From contig CM036618.1 of NCBI GenBank assembly GCA_020746105.1, positions 95,102,122-95,166,121 on the forward strand: a stretch of 64,000 bases of DNA, in the 5' to 3' direction. Shown piece after piece: positions 1-14,954 of the stretch. The notes under the pieces were generated by a model that saw nothing but the letters and a program-made list of their open reading frames with translations, did no database searches and was not told the DNA's origin. A program made the translations under genes and the position numbers. The DNA is from Trogon surrucura. Taxonomy: Eukaryota > Chordata > Aves > Trogoniformes > Trogonidae. Position 1 is the stretch's first letter. The number at the start of each line of letters is the position of its first letter.

Positions 1-1710
1 TAAAGACTGACTGAGTTTAGGCCCTGAACACTCGAAGAGAGTTTGCAGCTCTCAAACGCAAGTCAGGGGTAGTACTGTCTTTCAGCCCAGATGTTAAAAT
101 CTTTTTGAGGCACAGAGTCTAAATAACTTCTTCACCAATTGTTTTGCTCATCTGAGTTCTGCCTGTCTCTGATAGCTTCCCTGAATTAAATTTTAAGTAT
201 CTTTCTTTCCCTATGTGTTATTTTTTATCTGATCTGTGCCTGAATGGCAAGCCATCTACAAGCTACTGTTGGAGGGGTAAATATTGCCTCATGGAGATTC
301 CCCTGTGGAACTCTGGACTCCTGAGGTGCTTTTATTAGTCTATAATATGACTCCTCCACTGTGACCAGAATCCTCTGTCAACTCTTCCATTGCTTTTAGC
401 TTCAGCAGTCCCATGAGATACAGGAGTATGGAAAGGTTCATTGGAAAACATGGGAGGTAATGTTGCATCACCTCCATATTTCCCAGTTGTTTTACAATAA
501 AGGATAAAGCATTACAATGCGTCACGCTATTACATTGTCATGTTTTCACTGGTGCTATCATTGTACAGTCCATAAATTCTTGCAGTGAAAAAGGACTACT
601 AAACTGTCTATGCAGACAATGTTAAATTCAATGTCTTCCCTTCCGTTTCATCTGAATTAGCAGCAGCTAAATCGTTGGAACCAATTCTGCATCTTCATTT
701 GCACTGCCTAATAGCCTGATTTACATCAGTAGCTCCAGCACAGAATTTTAGTTAATTGGTATTTCAGTGTCCTAGCAAAACAAACACATGTTTATGAGTT
801 TTTAAGTAAAACTGTAAGAGCTTCAAATGATGCTTAGTTTATCAAGCAGCAAAACTGCTTTCTGTTACAATTCACCATTCATAATGATACATCCAGCACT
901 GTTCCTTGGCGAGGGGATGCCTGTAGCCACAACAGTGACAGAAATGGTGTAAACACTGCATAGAAACTCACCTGATAGTGGCTTCATAATAAAACTGTTC
1001 ATTAGATAATTCTGCTGTACTGTGGAGGTGGAAACTTCTCCTTGTCAGCAGAATTAATTCCACAGAAGCTGTGCTGTTTTATCACAAAGGCTTAGATGCA
1101 TTGTGAAATTCACTTCTTTTTATGCTCTGCTTAAGTCCTGCTGACACCCAGAGGGACCTAGAAATACCTTCCTAGCTATAAGATAGTGTTTGTTTTATTG
1201 CTACAGTATTGCCTAAAGGCTTATGCTATGATGAAGCCTTTTTTTTTTTACTGTCACTTGGTATTGTTAATTCCAGGCATTCTGGAATGATGAGTCATGC
1301 CCTTGAAAATCATGAGATAGTGTTAAAAATAATGGATACAAAAACCATAATAATAACACGCCTTAGGGCTTTGTTATTTTACTGCAATTTTTTGAGATTG
1401 GAGTGTATGAGAGTCCAACGTTATACTCCCATCAAGAAACTCAGATCTTACATTATCAAGGGACAAGCGTGATATATTCCCCTGATTCTGGGGGATGGGG
1501 TTTTTGAAGAAAATAACAGATTATATGAGGCCTTTTTCTTGTATAAGATGTATGATGATATACTTATCTGTAACCTAGTGTACAATTGAGTAGACAGTGT
1601 GGTTGAAGTCTGCGAGCAGGAGAGGGGAGTGGGAAGGAGAGTAGACCAAAGTGGATCAAACTCTCGGGAGCTAACAAAGACAGAGCAATCTGTATACACT
1701 GAAGCCTGGC

Positions 1711-1763
1711 CTGCTCTATGTACAGCTCCTATGTACACTGCTCTATGTACAGCTTCTATCATG
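1711..1763. repeat. Short imperfect tandem repeat
   Basis: The phrase TGCTCTATGTACAGCT followed by CCTA or TCTA occurs twice about 30 bases apart, with a related TATGTACA between. It is a small local duplication with no sign of function. Confidence 0.5.
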
Positions 1764-3148
1764 TCAGATGCAACACACACCTTGTGTAACCTTCACCTGC
1801 TGTTTGCCTTCGGACACAAGTCTTGAAAGTGTATTGTAAAGCTCAGTCCCACCCTTGACCCAGGGCAATGGAGCAATTCCATCGGTCTGCTCCCCTTCTT
1901 GTTTCTCTGTTTACAAAGAACATGAGAGACCCATGTAGGGAACAAAAGACAGTTAATAAAAAAGAGAAATGTGCAAATGTGAAAGCCTTCTAAGAAATAG
2001 TGAAAGTGTCTTATAAAGATTTATTATAAAGGTAAGTTGAAAGTGTGAATAGGCAGAACAGGTATATGTAAAAATGGAGGGGGGAGGAGAAATGAATCTG
2101 CAGCAATTAAAAAGACAGAAAAAAAAAAGATGTTAGAAACCCTGATTAGAATTCAGCACAGACTTGAATGTCCTGCAAGGGAGAGTTATATATACTGTTT
2201 GAAGCATCCTCAAGGCATAGCTCAGAATAAAGTGACTGATGACTGTAATAATGACCATTATTTCAGTTCTCCATGTCAGCATACAGAACTGAAAAACCAC
2301 TCCTGCTTAGAGCTACAAGGCACATTAATGAAAATGCAAAAGACAATGTCAAGAATCTCATTTTACCTTGGGGGAAGAGGCAGTTTAATATCCTTCACTT
2401 TTCAGAAGTGATAGAGTTTCTCTGGAGTGATGACAATGCTGCAAGTTGATGACAGCTTCAGTGAAAATCAAAGAAAGGAGATAAAATTTTGCGTGTGAAA
2501 ACAATTAAAACCCCAACACTTGTGAAAGATCTTGGTGCCAAAGCAAAACAATATGCTGAATTCTCTCTGAATGCCAAGAGGGCATTTAATCAGCCTTCCA
2601 CAAGTACTAATGAAAGGTACATAAGTAAAAATCCAGTGCAACTGTCTTAAATCTGCATATGTCACTGCTAGGTCAAGAAATAATGATCATGAAAATTTGA
2701 TCCATAGAGTTTTCAATTCACAATAATATTTGTCTAATTGGTTTTCTTCTGCATTGAAAGCCAAATCTCTCAAATTTTCCATCTTGAAAATGAGATAATG
2801 TGGATGACTGCTGGGCTGGTAGATTGGAAGAGTAACAGATTTGAGTGATTTATAGTACATCCAGGATAGTATCCCTTTATCCACCACAGCGGGCTTCAGT
2901 TTGATATTGGGAAAGGAGCAGTGCTGTTAGGTCCACGTTGTTAGGCTGTTCTTTCACTAACAGGACTGCGCTTCATCAGCAAGAACATGACTGCAGTATC
3001 AGGTTATTCAATTCTACCTGTATGGTGTGGGCTCAGATAAGCCCTTTTTCAAGAGTTTAAGATGATACCCAGTGCTATAGAAATACTGATTACATTCCCA
3101 TGGAAGAGTCCTCACAAAACCCTTTCTGTAGCAGCAAATGCAATTTTT

Positions 3149-3151
<3 letters not shown>

Positions 3152-3180
<29 letters not shown>
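3152..3180. repeat. Poly-T tract (29 bases)
   Basis: An uninterrupted run of 29 T. It could be the poly-A tail of an old retrocopy on the minus strand, but no gene-like sequence lies next to it, so it is called a simple homopolymer. Its length may be inexact because of sequencing. Confidence 0.85.
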
Positions 3181-6100
3181 GGCTGGAAGCAAAGATTATA
3201 TGATCGTGTTGGCTCTCCACCTGTTTGTTCATCTGTTTGTCTCCTAATCCTCACCTAAATAGTTTTCAAATCTGTTGGCCAATTTCAACTACATTTCACA
3301 AGGAAGTAGAAGCATCAAAGGTAACTGCATGCATACATGCTGTGTGAAGAGTAGTGGGTGAGGAGTGAGACCCAAATCAGAGCATAAACTCAATGATTAA
3401 CTGTTCTTCCTGGCTTCCCTCTGGCAAAATATTACACACAAAGCTTGGAAGCTGTTTGAGCATGTCCTCAGTCTGTGTAGAGGGCAGCTGACACAGGGAT
3501 TAGACTGAGTGTGGAGAGGCTGTTCATCTTTGTATTGGGATGAAGGAAATAAGCAACATGGTGGTGTTTCAGAGAAAGGTATGAATTTCAAGATCATAGG
3601 GGTAAAGGAAGCTGCTGGGTTAATTTCTGAAAGGGAGCTCCAGAACATGAGAGTTGGTGTCTCCTTAGTTTTCCTGCTTGAGGAACAGTGTAGTTTATTT
3701 CCTCCTGATTAAAAACCCTTTATGGTTTCCATCAAATTATATTTAAATGCTGCTATGATGCAAGATTCTTTTCTGTCTGGTAAACTTCCTCTCATGTAGT
3801 AGCAGGCTAATTTAGAATTTTTCATCAGACTGATGGGAATCAAAATATTCCTTTTAGTCATACATCACAAGGAGATGTTTACTTTCTGGGTACATTTCTA
3901 AGTCCATATCTCTCCGAACCACTAAAATGCTCCATGTTGATATGTCGTGCTGCTATTCGCTACTGGCAAGGCTTCAGATCCTATAATGAAGTGTGTTTTC
4001 TCCAGCTGAACTGCTGTAACTCTTCACTGTAGTCTCATGACTGCAGTAACTATGGGAAAAGTAGTCACCATCTTACCAGCTAGCCTTAAAGAACATCTTT
4101 TTTACTCAGAGGCAAAGGAATAAAGATGTAAATGAAATCTGGATGCAGCCTACAAATGATGGTGATGCTTTCCCAAGAGTAAATTATAGTATAATTCAGT
4201 AAAAAAAAAAAAGGGAAAAAAAACCTCAAAACAATAATACTGGCACTAAAAAGAAAATTTAAAAGAAGATTGTAAAACTCCAGAGGGAAATATGCATTCT
4301 CAGTGATATCTGCTTTATAGCTTCTACAAGTGTAAATCATTATTATCTATATTGGTATCACTGGAATATCAGTTTGTGGACCTGGAACAAGAGTAGAAGT
4401 TGGATCTGTAAAATTTTTAGTTGGTTATATAGAAATACTTCTGCAAATGACAAATTTCCTGGTTTAATTTCCTTCCAGTCACCAGTCAGTAGCAAACATG
4501 GGAATATCAAAGGTTTGATTGTAAAACCAGTAAATACATTAGCTAAATTTACTCATGTATGTGTCTCAGAAAAAATCTGTACTTTCAATCTCCTGTGACA
4601 TGTCAGAATGACAGTAGTGTAACAGTTAAACGCTGTGGGAGGTAGAGGAATAGAGAACAAAAGCTGTGTGTCTCTCTCTGTTCTTGCTTTTTATTTGTCT
4701 ATTTGATTGCTTATTTAATTAATTCTTTTGGCCTTTGGTTGAATTTGACAAGATTTCCATGAACTCTTAATGGGCAAACTGAGGTAGTTTTGATTAAAGT
4801 TTTTCCCAGACATAATTTCACTCTGCTTTAACAGCTCCACAAGACTGCTCAATTCTCTTGAATGTTTCTGTTAAGAAAAACGTTAAGTTGGAGAAAATAA
4901 CACATCACAGAGATGCTGCCACCACTGGCAAATAGCTGTCTGGCTGCATTGAAATCACTGAAATTAATGATGGAGATGTGAAGAATTCATTCATCTCGTC
5001 CATCCTGGCTGTCACAGGCGGCATTCAGTGCTTATACTGCTAGAAGTGTTCAGATGGGTAGATACAATTTAAAGTGCTTGGCACACTCTTTTTCCTAGAA
5101 GTTGGAGCTCAAAGCAAAGTGGGAAAATGTTCCATAAACAGTTCATTCAAGAGTAAACCAACTTTGTGTTGGCTGAGGACAAAAGTGTTTTCTTTTCCAT
5201 AAACATTTGCATGCGTAAGGCTTTGTTCACGTATCTACACAAAAGGAAACTCAGAGGTACAGAAAGAGGTGTGATGGCATGACAAGGTTTAACCATTTGA
5301 AAGAGGCTGCTTCTGCTGTCTTGGGTTTCCAGTGGGAGGTTAGATAAGGGTCTATCCTTTGTTCTTCACACATAGGATGAAAGTGAACTAGAAATGTTTA
5401 TAGTGGGCTTTTTGCTTCTTTCCTAAGAAAAAAAAATTCTGAAGAACCTCTGCTGCTTCCAGTCAGCATCAGTGATGAAACAGACTGAGCTCAGGGCATA
5501 CGTATTTTTGATGGAAGAAATTTTGCAATAAGCATTAATGATTTTTTTCATTCCAGTCCTCTACCTGTGTGTTAAATATTTCTTGTGGTAGGTCCTCTGC
5601 CTTGATGAAGCTGCTTTGGAGCTCCCACATTAACTCTACTGCGACTGAGGATTTGCCAGCAGGACAAAAGGAAAAAGAATACAGGGAGGTAATTACTTGA
5701 AGCCAGATTCAGATCAGTAGTTACAGATGGAAAGACTCTCATTAAGTAAGTAAATTCATTCCCTATTAGAGCAAGTTCTATTCACTGAGTGGGATATTAT
5801 TTCTATGAAAACGCATTCCTGTTAGTTTTATTGATAAAATGTAGTTGTGGCAGCAAATTATGATGTCCGAGTACCCTGAATACCTTCCTTTTTAAGTAGG
5901 ATAAACAGAGAAAACATGTGAAAATCCCATTAGAAGAAGGCGGTATGAAGTCTCTGCATTATGTTAATATGCTAAAATGTGCACAAAATATTCTGAAAAA
6001 ATGTGCACTTTCAAGATGCAGAGATGTGAGCTCTGCTTGCAACTGCCTCCTGTGACAGACCAGCTGTACATCAGCTCTCAGTTTTAGAGACCTTATACTG

Positions 6101-9100
6101 GTGCTCCTGTGAGTGAAAGACCATCCCTGAGAAGAGAAGTAATATAGTCTCAATTACAGTGCCATTTTATAGATTTTATACCTGCTCTTCTCCTCCAGCA
6201 TCCCATATGTCACATGCAGCTGAGTGATGGATAGTTGGTCCAAGAGCTGAAGTTTCTAATTTGGATGTGTGTCCTGAAGAATCATGACCTCCTGCATGCA
6301 AAATCCATGCTCATAACCTGGTCACACTGAAATCTTTGCTTTGGCTATGCAGCCCTGAGAGAGGAACACAGATCCCCTCAGCCTACACCTTAAAATTGTA
6401 TTGTGTGTAATCCCAAAGTGTATAAGAAAAAGAGACAACAGCTTTCCGATGCAAACAATGTAAAGTGAGACCGTATAAGCACAAGTGTGGTAGACAGTGT
6501 TCGAATCTAAATGGGATTGTCTTGGACTCTCTCTTTGTTTCATTTCACAAAATTGTTAAAGCTGGAGGACAGCTACCATCATCACTCGTTCCGGTAGCTG
6601 CTACAGATACTAAGGGTTGGATTGGAATAGAGGCTTCTCTAATGTGACAGAAATACAAACCAACAAGAGTTGTGACATTGTGAGATGTTTCAAGCTCTTA
6701 GCTAGATAGTGGAGACCGAATGCTATTAATAAAATTAGGATCCAATTTTCCCAGACAAAAAGTAATGTAGATTGTAGGTTTACATTAGAAAGCAATGAAG
6801 GCAATATAGACAAGCTTGTTTTAGAGAATCACTTTGAACTTGGTGTTCACATATGACTACAACTGGAATTGAATAGAAAAATAAATGAAAAAGAGCACTT
6901 AGAACTTAAGCGAAAATGAGGTTTCTCTCTTCCATCATCTCTTACCTGTTGAGAAAACTGGTTCTGAGGCTCTGAAACTTTGAAACTCTGTTTTCAGAAG
7001 AAACTTCTTCCATTTGCAAGAAACACTTCAAACTCTGCTAGCTATAAAATTCACCTTGTAATCAAATTTCGGATTTATAATACAATTCACAGACTTTATG
7101 CTTAATTAATCAAATTATAGCTTCAAATACATACTTTTAACTGTCTACTTACCATTGTTCTTCTGTTATTACACACACTATACATTAATTTACAAAACCA
7201 TAAATATATTTATTTGTGGCTGTTTATCACCAGCTTCTTTTTTTCTCCTGTTTGTTTTTACTGATTTTTGTCTGTCTTGCCTCATTGTGCCTTTGGGATC
7301 TTCCAGGATTTGAAACACTTGCCAGTTGTCATTCTCTATTTAAATCCTTTCTTACATCAGATTTAGCTTGGTGAGTTACAGGTTTTCACTCTATGAAAAT
7401 CAGCCTTCAAAAAATCAATACATTCCTGGCTGGTATTTAATTCTGTGTGCAAGTAATGAATAAAATGCAAACTCTCCCTAAATAAAGGCACCTTTTGTTG
7501 CCTTTATCTTGATCATTTTGATATCTTGTAGATTGTTTAGGAATGAAATAGAGAGCAAGACAAAATGTATGCAACCAGGAATTTCAAAGACATTGTGTTT
7601 ACCAGGGCAAGACTGGCTTTTTGTTAATTTTTGTTGATTTCTTTCTTTTTAAATTTTTTTTCCTGCATGTGTAATAAAATGCTTTATGATTGATGAATTA
7701 ACCCACCAGTTATTATAAGAAATGCTATCTATAAAATCTAAATTGCTTCTATGTCTATTTTATTCCTCTAAGCAGAAGACAGAGCACAGTCTCCTTCGTG
7801 CAGTGTTCAACTTTTCCAAGCTATTGTGCTTAAAGTTTTCTAAATAATAATTTACAGAGGAAGTTATCAAGGATATTGACCATCTCTCATGGGAAAAACC
7901 TTCCATCTAAAGCCATAATCATTTGTATTAGAGTGTCTTTTAGAGATAAATGACCATGATTCTCAAGATAATCCATCAACATTAGTGTTATCAAAGCTGG
8001 CATGGGAATTAAGGGACTTAGAAGTATAATCTTTGGATTTAGTGATAATAAAATTACCATTGATCAAAAATTGAATAATTATGTAAGTTTTGATTGTAGA
8101 CATTTTATTAATGACAGGTTCCCTTTGTAAATGAAAGCCAACATACATAAACATTGATGCAGCAGTGCCCAAGTAAATGAATTTTGCTGAGTATTAATGC
8201 CATATCTGACGCAAACCCTGTAACAGTAGGGACAGTTTTACAAGGATCAATTTCAATCCCGAATTTTGAAGATTTCTCTTTCAACGTCAGCAGTCTGTCA
8301 GAGGGAAGGATATCATAGTCAGACTGGGTGAGTGGGAAGTTCTTGGAAATAAACAGATCAATCTAATAACTGGAAACTACAGTGCATACCAGCCCTACAG
8401 CAACACATCAGTAGTCAACAAAGTTCTCACTTTTGTTTCCAGTGGTGCTGCTGACAGCATCTTTCATGTGGCTGCACTAGAACACAAGTTTGTGACACAT
8501 AAGACCTGCACATAAATATTAATCGTAGAAATTTGTTCTCTGTTCAGGAAAATCCAGGTTGAGCAATTAACATGGGATGGGTCTCGTCTCTGCCGCAGCC
8601 TCTAAGAGGGTCACTAACATTGATTTTTTCTAGATTCTGACTTTTTTTCGCTCATATTCACTGTCTAAATTTTGTACTATATTAATAGTGCCTAAAATTG
8701 AGTACCTGTCAGCTGAAGATCACTGAACATTTCACATAGATTGGAAACTCCCTAAACAAAAATCACTTTAGCTTCCCTTGATTCCCTTTTGTAGCACAGA
8801 ATATAAGTTTGTATCACATACTGATTCTCCATACCAGCTTAGTTACGGAAGAATATAATGTATTCGTTTCAAATGTCAGCTCTATTGCAAATGAAATTTT
8901 GCAAGTAAATCAGAGTTAAAAGGTAACATACATGGAGACACCATCATTTTCTAGCAGCTCAGTGCAGCACAAACCTTGGCTTCTTATCACATTTGGAAAG
9001 ACCTCCAACGCATATGACACCTACTGGCACTAAAAGCATTGGATATTTCCTGGCTCAGAGCCCTGATTGGTATCATAATCTACAGCACCTGAACATTCTT

Positions 9101-12100
9101 GATGGCAGCGCTGTGATCAGGAAGCTAATTAGCTAGAAAAGGGAAAAATTAGGTCATCAATTACTGATTGCTATCCCATTATGTAAGGAAGCAATCATGT
9201 GATGGAAATGTACAAGCCTGGAGGATAGAAAAGGCCCAAAGTAATTTTATGAGCATATATTGGTCCAGATACAGGAAAGAAAGAACAAATAAGAGGTCAA
9301 GTACTAGCACTGAGGGGCATATTGTATTCATGAATAATCAGCTTGTTTGAAGACAGTGCCTGCTAGAGAGTTAGTTACCACTGCCTCAGTAAATCAGTGG
9401 TAATTCCCCTCTGTAATGGGGAATGCCACAAGAAAAGTGAGTAAATTGCAGCCCCTAAGGTCAGCAACGTAATGTGTTTCTCTCCCTAGCGTCTGATAAG
9501 AGCAGATGGAGGTAGTGATACTATGAAGTTCTCTGGATTTTCTTTCTTTTTCTTTTTTTAATTTATTTTTTTTTCCCACTTTTGTAGACCCATAGGTAGA
9601 GAAGAGCCTTACAAGCATGTTTGTCTTTATGGAGCTATTACATGTTATGTCAATTGCTATTTTGGCCTAATGAGGCCGTTAGAGATGTGACTTGCACTGG
9701 AATATTGATCTGTGGTACTGATTCTAGTATGTGTTTACAGCTTTTGAGGATTGTATCTAGAATTAGTTCTTTATTTCAGAGCAACATTCCCCTTCATTTA
9801 TATATTATTTATATATATTTTAGAAGTGAACAAATAACATCTAAAGTAACTTGAGACGTACATTTTTTTCCTACTTTTTAGAAGAATATGTAATCATGTA
9901 TCTTCCCATGAAGTACTAAGGACTAACAACTCTTGGTCTTTAACTCTTAAAGAAATTAAATTCAACCCTCTGAAAACATTCTGCAACAGTTACCTAAAGC
10001 TTGTCTTTAATCCAGCAAGCCCACATTCATAAATCAACATAGATAACAAACTAAATTACATGAACAGCTGAAACAGGTCTGTTTGCCATTTTTGACGTTT
10101 GCTGAACAGTTTGTTTATCTTCTCTAGATTGAAGCACTACTCTGGATTTGTACATAGTGAAGTATTTAGTGATCTTTACTTGCTGTTATTTTGGAAAGTA
10201 TGATTTTTACCCTGAGTCAGATTTACTGCTTTTGATGGTGCAGAATAGCACTTCCTTACTTGAATAGACAGTAAGAGTTCTATTTAGTGTGATATATTGA
10301 TGGACTATGAAGAAAACTTGCCATTTGAGAAGACCTTATAAGGTATATTTTACATGTTTAAACAGAGGTACTTTGTGTGAAGTTGCATATAAGATTACTC
10401 TTCAGAAAGCTGGGAGAAAACAATGTTCTTTCAAGAGCATGTAACTGATTTCAGAGGAGCACTACATGTTACCATGGAAACCAAGAACTTCAATTACTTT
10501 ATGAAACTGCTAAACAAAACAGGCTGATTGAATGATAAAGCCCAAAATATCAGAGCTGGTCAAAGATTTATTCCAAAACAATTTGTTTGCCATAGAGAGA
10601 CGCCACTTAACCTCTACCAAAACTTAGTTCAAGAACATGGTATATAACTTCACACCCGTGGATTTACGTAGGCTGAACTCCTGTCATGATGGACCACAGA
10701 AAGACATTCTGACAGATAAATGTCAGCTAAGCATGAAATCGTAATGGAGTGGACGAGATTTAAGATGTTCAGCTTAAGAATAGCTATACTAGTAAATGAA
10801 CCATATCAAGTCATTTAACAGTCTGATTAGCTCAGTACACGGTTTTTCATGGTGTCTAGTGTAGGGAAAAGTATATGAACAAACCAGTACAAAATTTTAT
10901 TTTCTCCCATTCTTGTTCCCAGATTCTGGAAATCTGTGGTGCAGATTTCTTGAGACAAGCACTATAAACTAATTTCTGTGTCTAAGGGCCCTTGAAGAAT
11001 TTTCTTACATTAATAAATCTGGTTACTTTTTTTAACATTTACACTTCTGACCCCTGTACCATCTCGAAGCAATGGTGTGTGAGTAGAAGTCAGTTTAACG
11101 CTCCTGCTCAATCATTGTATTGGGTTCCCTCTAGCTCTTAGATGTAATGTTATGTGATATGGCAAAAACCAAAAATTGTTCCCTGTTCTCCTTCTCTGTG
11201 TCAGCAAGGATTTGGTCATTGCCTGTAATATCTCTTTCTTCTGTCTCATCTCCAGGATTAAGATCCCTTATCTTCTAATTTTCCTCTGTCTGAAATGTGT
11301 TCCTTATTTTTTACTGGCCTTGTTGGACATGTCAAAGCATGGCATAGTGCACTTTGTTTTTTTTCTTTTAACCAGTATTTCTCTCTCACATTTTTCTAAT
11401 AACCTGTTTCCCTCTTTGGCTGATACTGTGCACTGAAATGATGGTTTCATTGAGTTCTAGGATCTTTTTTTTTGAGAACTAAGAGTTAACTTACAGGCCA
11501 ACATTTTACTTGTCTAATTAAAGTCTTTTCAATGTACCTTAGTCTGCATTTATTGACACTTAATTTCGTCTGATGCTTTATTTCTCAGTTACTTAGCTTT
11601 AAGAACCTTCTGCAATTCTTAGCTGTCAATTATAGTTTTTGCTGCTCTGAATAATTTTGTGCCACATCATATATGAATACTGTTACATACATGAAAAGCA
11701 TTAGGATCACTTTTGATATCTTTCCATTATGAAAATGAACCATTTATATCTACTTCTTCTTTCCTGTCTTTTGTGTGTTCTAATGAGAAGATCTTTTCTT
11801 ATACTCTGTGATAATGTATCTTCCAACAAACTGCTCTGGAAATCAGACCAGCTGGAACTAAATAGTGCAATGAGAGACCGTCACGTGCTCTTGGATTTTT
11901 CAGGAAGCTGAGAATCTGCACCAGTAGCCTAGAATAAATCAGACAGAAAAACTTCAGCTCTTCAGCAATAACACCACACCACGGAAAATGGAAAACAGAG
12001 ATATAAAAGTGAAGTCTGTCGGAACTGCAGAGGCATTCAGCACAAGATGGTAAAACAAGAAATGCATTACAGGCTGGGATTTCAAGGGAAAAATATTGTC

Positions 12101-14954
12101 CTCATGAATAAAAGGAGGAAAACTGCAATTGATTTTCATAATATCTGCTTTGCATTTTGGAGAAAGTACAATTGGCACTTATTTCAATTTACTGCTCACG
12201 TGCAGATCAACTACTGTGTTTAGACCTGTCTGCAATAAGCAGGGCTTTGAGAAGTGACTTGGAAAGATGATTTCCCTATGTAGGATGCCGTCAGTAAAGT
12301 AATTCATACAGCCCGCTCACAGCTGCAACTTTTCTTCGTTGCTCTTGGGACTAGAAGAGGGAGTAGGCAATGAAATGCAAAAACAGTCTATGCCTGGGAG
12401 CTGTTTTACGTAGTTCCCTCACTCTTTCTTCCATTGTACGATCACACAGACACTAAACATGTCGTCGAAAAAGATGCTTGGGGGAAGGTACCTCTTGCCT
12501 TCAGAAAAAAGCCATGCTCCTTTGCAAACTGCTGTTGGCTCAGACTGAGACCTCTGAAAGGGAATCCAGAAGCAGTCTACAACCTAACTGCCACATAGTC
12601 TACAGATGGCTTGTGGGCTGAAATCACTTGTAATGCATGATAATACAGAGCATTGTTTCATTGTTAAGTGCTTAATTCATTCACAGCGTAATTTTAGAAT
12701 GGGAGTTTGAACCAGTCACCTGAAATGTTTTCGGTTTTTCTTTAGCAAAGCAAATTCTTTCATCATTTGGATTTTTTTTCTCTTCAAGGTCACTGATGAG
12801 TGTTTGACTTGTGACTGGAAAAAAATGTGTATCTTCAGGTCACTAGCTTTCAGATGAGGCCATCTGCTTCAAATTGGTGGGGAAAAAATGGCAGAGTCTC
12901 TTGCTGGAAATTAATAAATTGTTTCAGACATGCTCAGGAAATTGTATCGTGCCACAGGGAAAAAATTATTTATGACCTCATCTGGAGATCACCTTCTGCC
13001 TCAAGCCAAAAAGACTCTAGAAGTAGGCTGGATAAAGATATTAGACAACAGTTTCAATGGGAAATCCTGCTATTGGATGGACTGTATGACCTATAAAATA
13101 GTCTTTTGTATGTCTAATATTGAAGTAACTATGATTTGAAACCATTATAATCTCATTCTAGCTAGTGTCACTACAGATGCAAAACTTATTCCGATGTGTG
13201 TCTTATCTTCCCTTTATATTTATGAAAACTATTCGCTTTGACCCTTTAAAATAGGTCAAAGGAAAGCATGGATCAGCATATTCTTCTTTAATTTACCATT
13301 TTGTTAGGTGCTTTTGTGGCCTTTATTGCCCTTGTACCTGAGTGTCCCATACCACCTCTGCCAGACAAATACATTCTTCCTCCATTTCATCTGTGAGGAT
13401 GAAAGGTCACACAGGACATCTATGACACCACAGAAATCTCAGCCTTGGACTTCTGAACTCCAGCCTATCTCTTTGTCCACTTACCCATCTCAGAAAGAAC
13501 ATCAGATAAGTGCAGGACTGGGAAAGGAAACTAGCTTTGTTTATAAATCGAAGCCTCTTGCAGAAAATTAAGAACAAAGATTTTTCCAATGAGTTTCAGT
13601 GTATTCCTTTTATAAATTATCATTTTGAGGGGCAGGGAAGTAAATATAACATAGCCAAGTTATCCACTGCATTTGCAGAGATGGATGTATGACTAATGAA
13701 AATAACAAAATATATCAGTAGAATATATTTTTAGAAGAGGATTTTCTTCTGGTGCATGTTGTTCTGAGTAGAAATGGTGTGCAAGCGTGGTGCTTTGAAT
13801 CAGAGCTCTGACACACCATGGAACCTCATATTCTTTCAGGGCCAGGATAATATTGCCAGCGGTTTCTTTAGACAGGAGATCTGTCTTCTGGAATCAGAGG
13901 TTGTGAATGTAAGTGAGCAGAGTGAGAGTGGTGACAGTATCTGTAGTATAGGAAAATGAGCTGGGGAAAGAGCAGAGGATTTGAGTGCATAAGAGAAGTA
14001 GCAAAGGTTTAAGGGGGCTCTGCAAATCCTGAGGGTAAGCAGAGCAAGTAAATTACTTGCAGGAATTATGTGAAAGTCCTTGAAGAGCAGGCTGGCTTGC
14101 CAGATGCAGTGGCTAAAATAAAATGTAATTTTGGTAACTGCATTGTAGGAAGATGGAGTTAAGGAAAGAAGTAGCCTGTGGCTAGAAGCAATGGGTCAGA
14201 TATCAGTGTGTGGCCAAAAATTTCCCAGTGGATGAAGACTGGGACATGGCAGACTCCCTAACACAATACCTGAGTACTCTGGCTGGAAATGACATTAACA
14301 AACTCTCATTGAATGTTGCTTTTGCTGTTTCTCCTACAGAGAACTGATCCTAATGTGAACCGTAGCCCTCAGCTGAAACAGGCCTTGGAACTCCTCTAGG
14401 TCCTGAGAGTACATACTGCTGGGAGAAGAATTCCCACTGCAGCCCCACACTGTGCCAGCCTCTGTTCAACCAACTGCATTGCTAGTGTTGTTCAGGGAAT
14501 TCTCTTTTTTTTAGAACCCTCACTGTTACTTGAACCTGGAAAAGAATCAGGGATTCAGGCTCAACTCTATTCAAGTGTTGGGACAGAGACCAGGGGTGTG
14601 TGAGTCCAAGACCAAATATCACCTTTATGGGCCATTACAAACTCTGTCTCTTGTTTAGCCCAATCTCTTGTCTGAGAGTGAGGTGTACAGATCTTAAAAG
14701 CCCTGGAGAGAATGGAGCTTGGAGGAAAACTGAAAAAAACAGTCAGTTTCCTTTTACCACAAGTCTATGCTTTAGCAATATCAGCTGGACTGCTATTTAA
14801 GAGAGGGCAGTCTCCCCTAAATCCTTCAAAATACTGTGCAGCACACAATTGTGGCATCAGACCTCCACTAAGCTGGCAAGCAGACATGGTTGTCTCTCCC
14901 AGCTTTCACTTCTGCTGACCCTAGCCTGAACCTAACCCTACACCTGTCGCCACT

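Larger units (their letters stand above)
1..14940. other. Unique AT-rich non-coding sequence
   Basis: No gene is supported here. Open frames on both strands are short (110 codons at most), do not resemble any family I recognise, and lack conserved motifs or plausible exon structure. I see no CR1 tail, LTR or tandem array apart from short low-complexity tracts listed separately. An A-rich tract lies near 4200-4222. The stretch is best described as intergenic or intronic DNA of a bird. Small unannotated exons or conserved regulatory elements could be missed without alignment. Confidence 0.7.

Noticed and set aside
3062..3247. Plus-strand frame with a poly-Phe run
   Set aside because: It is the translation of a 29-base poly-T tract.
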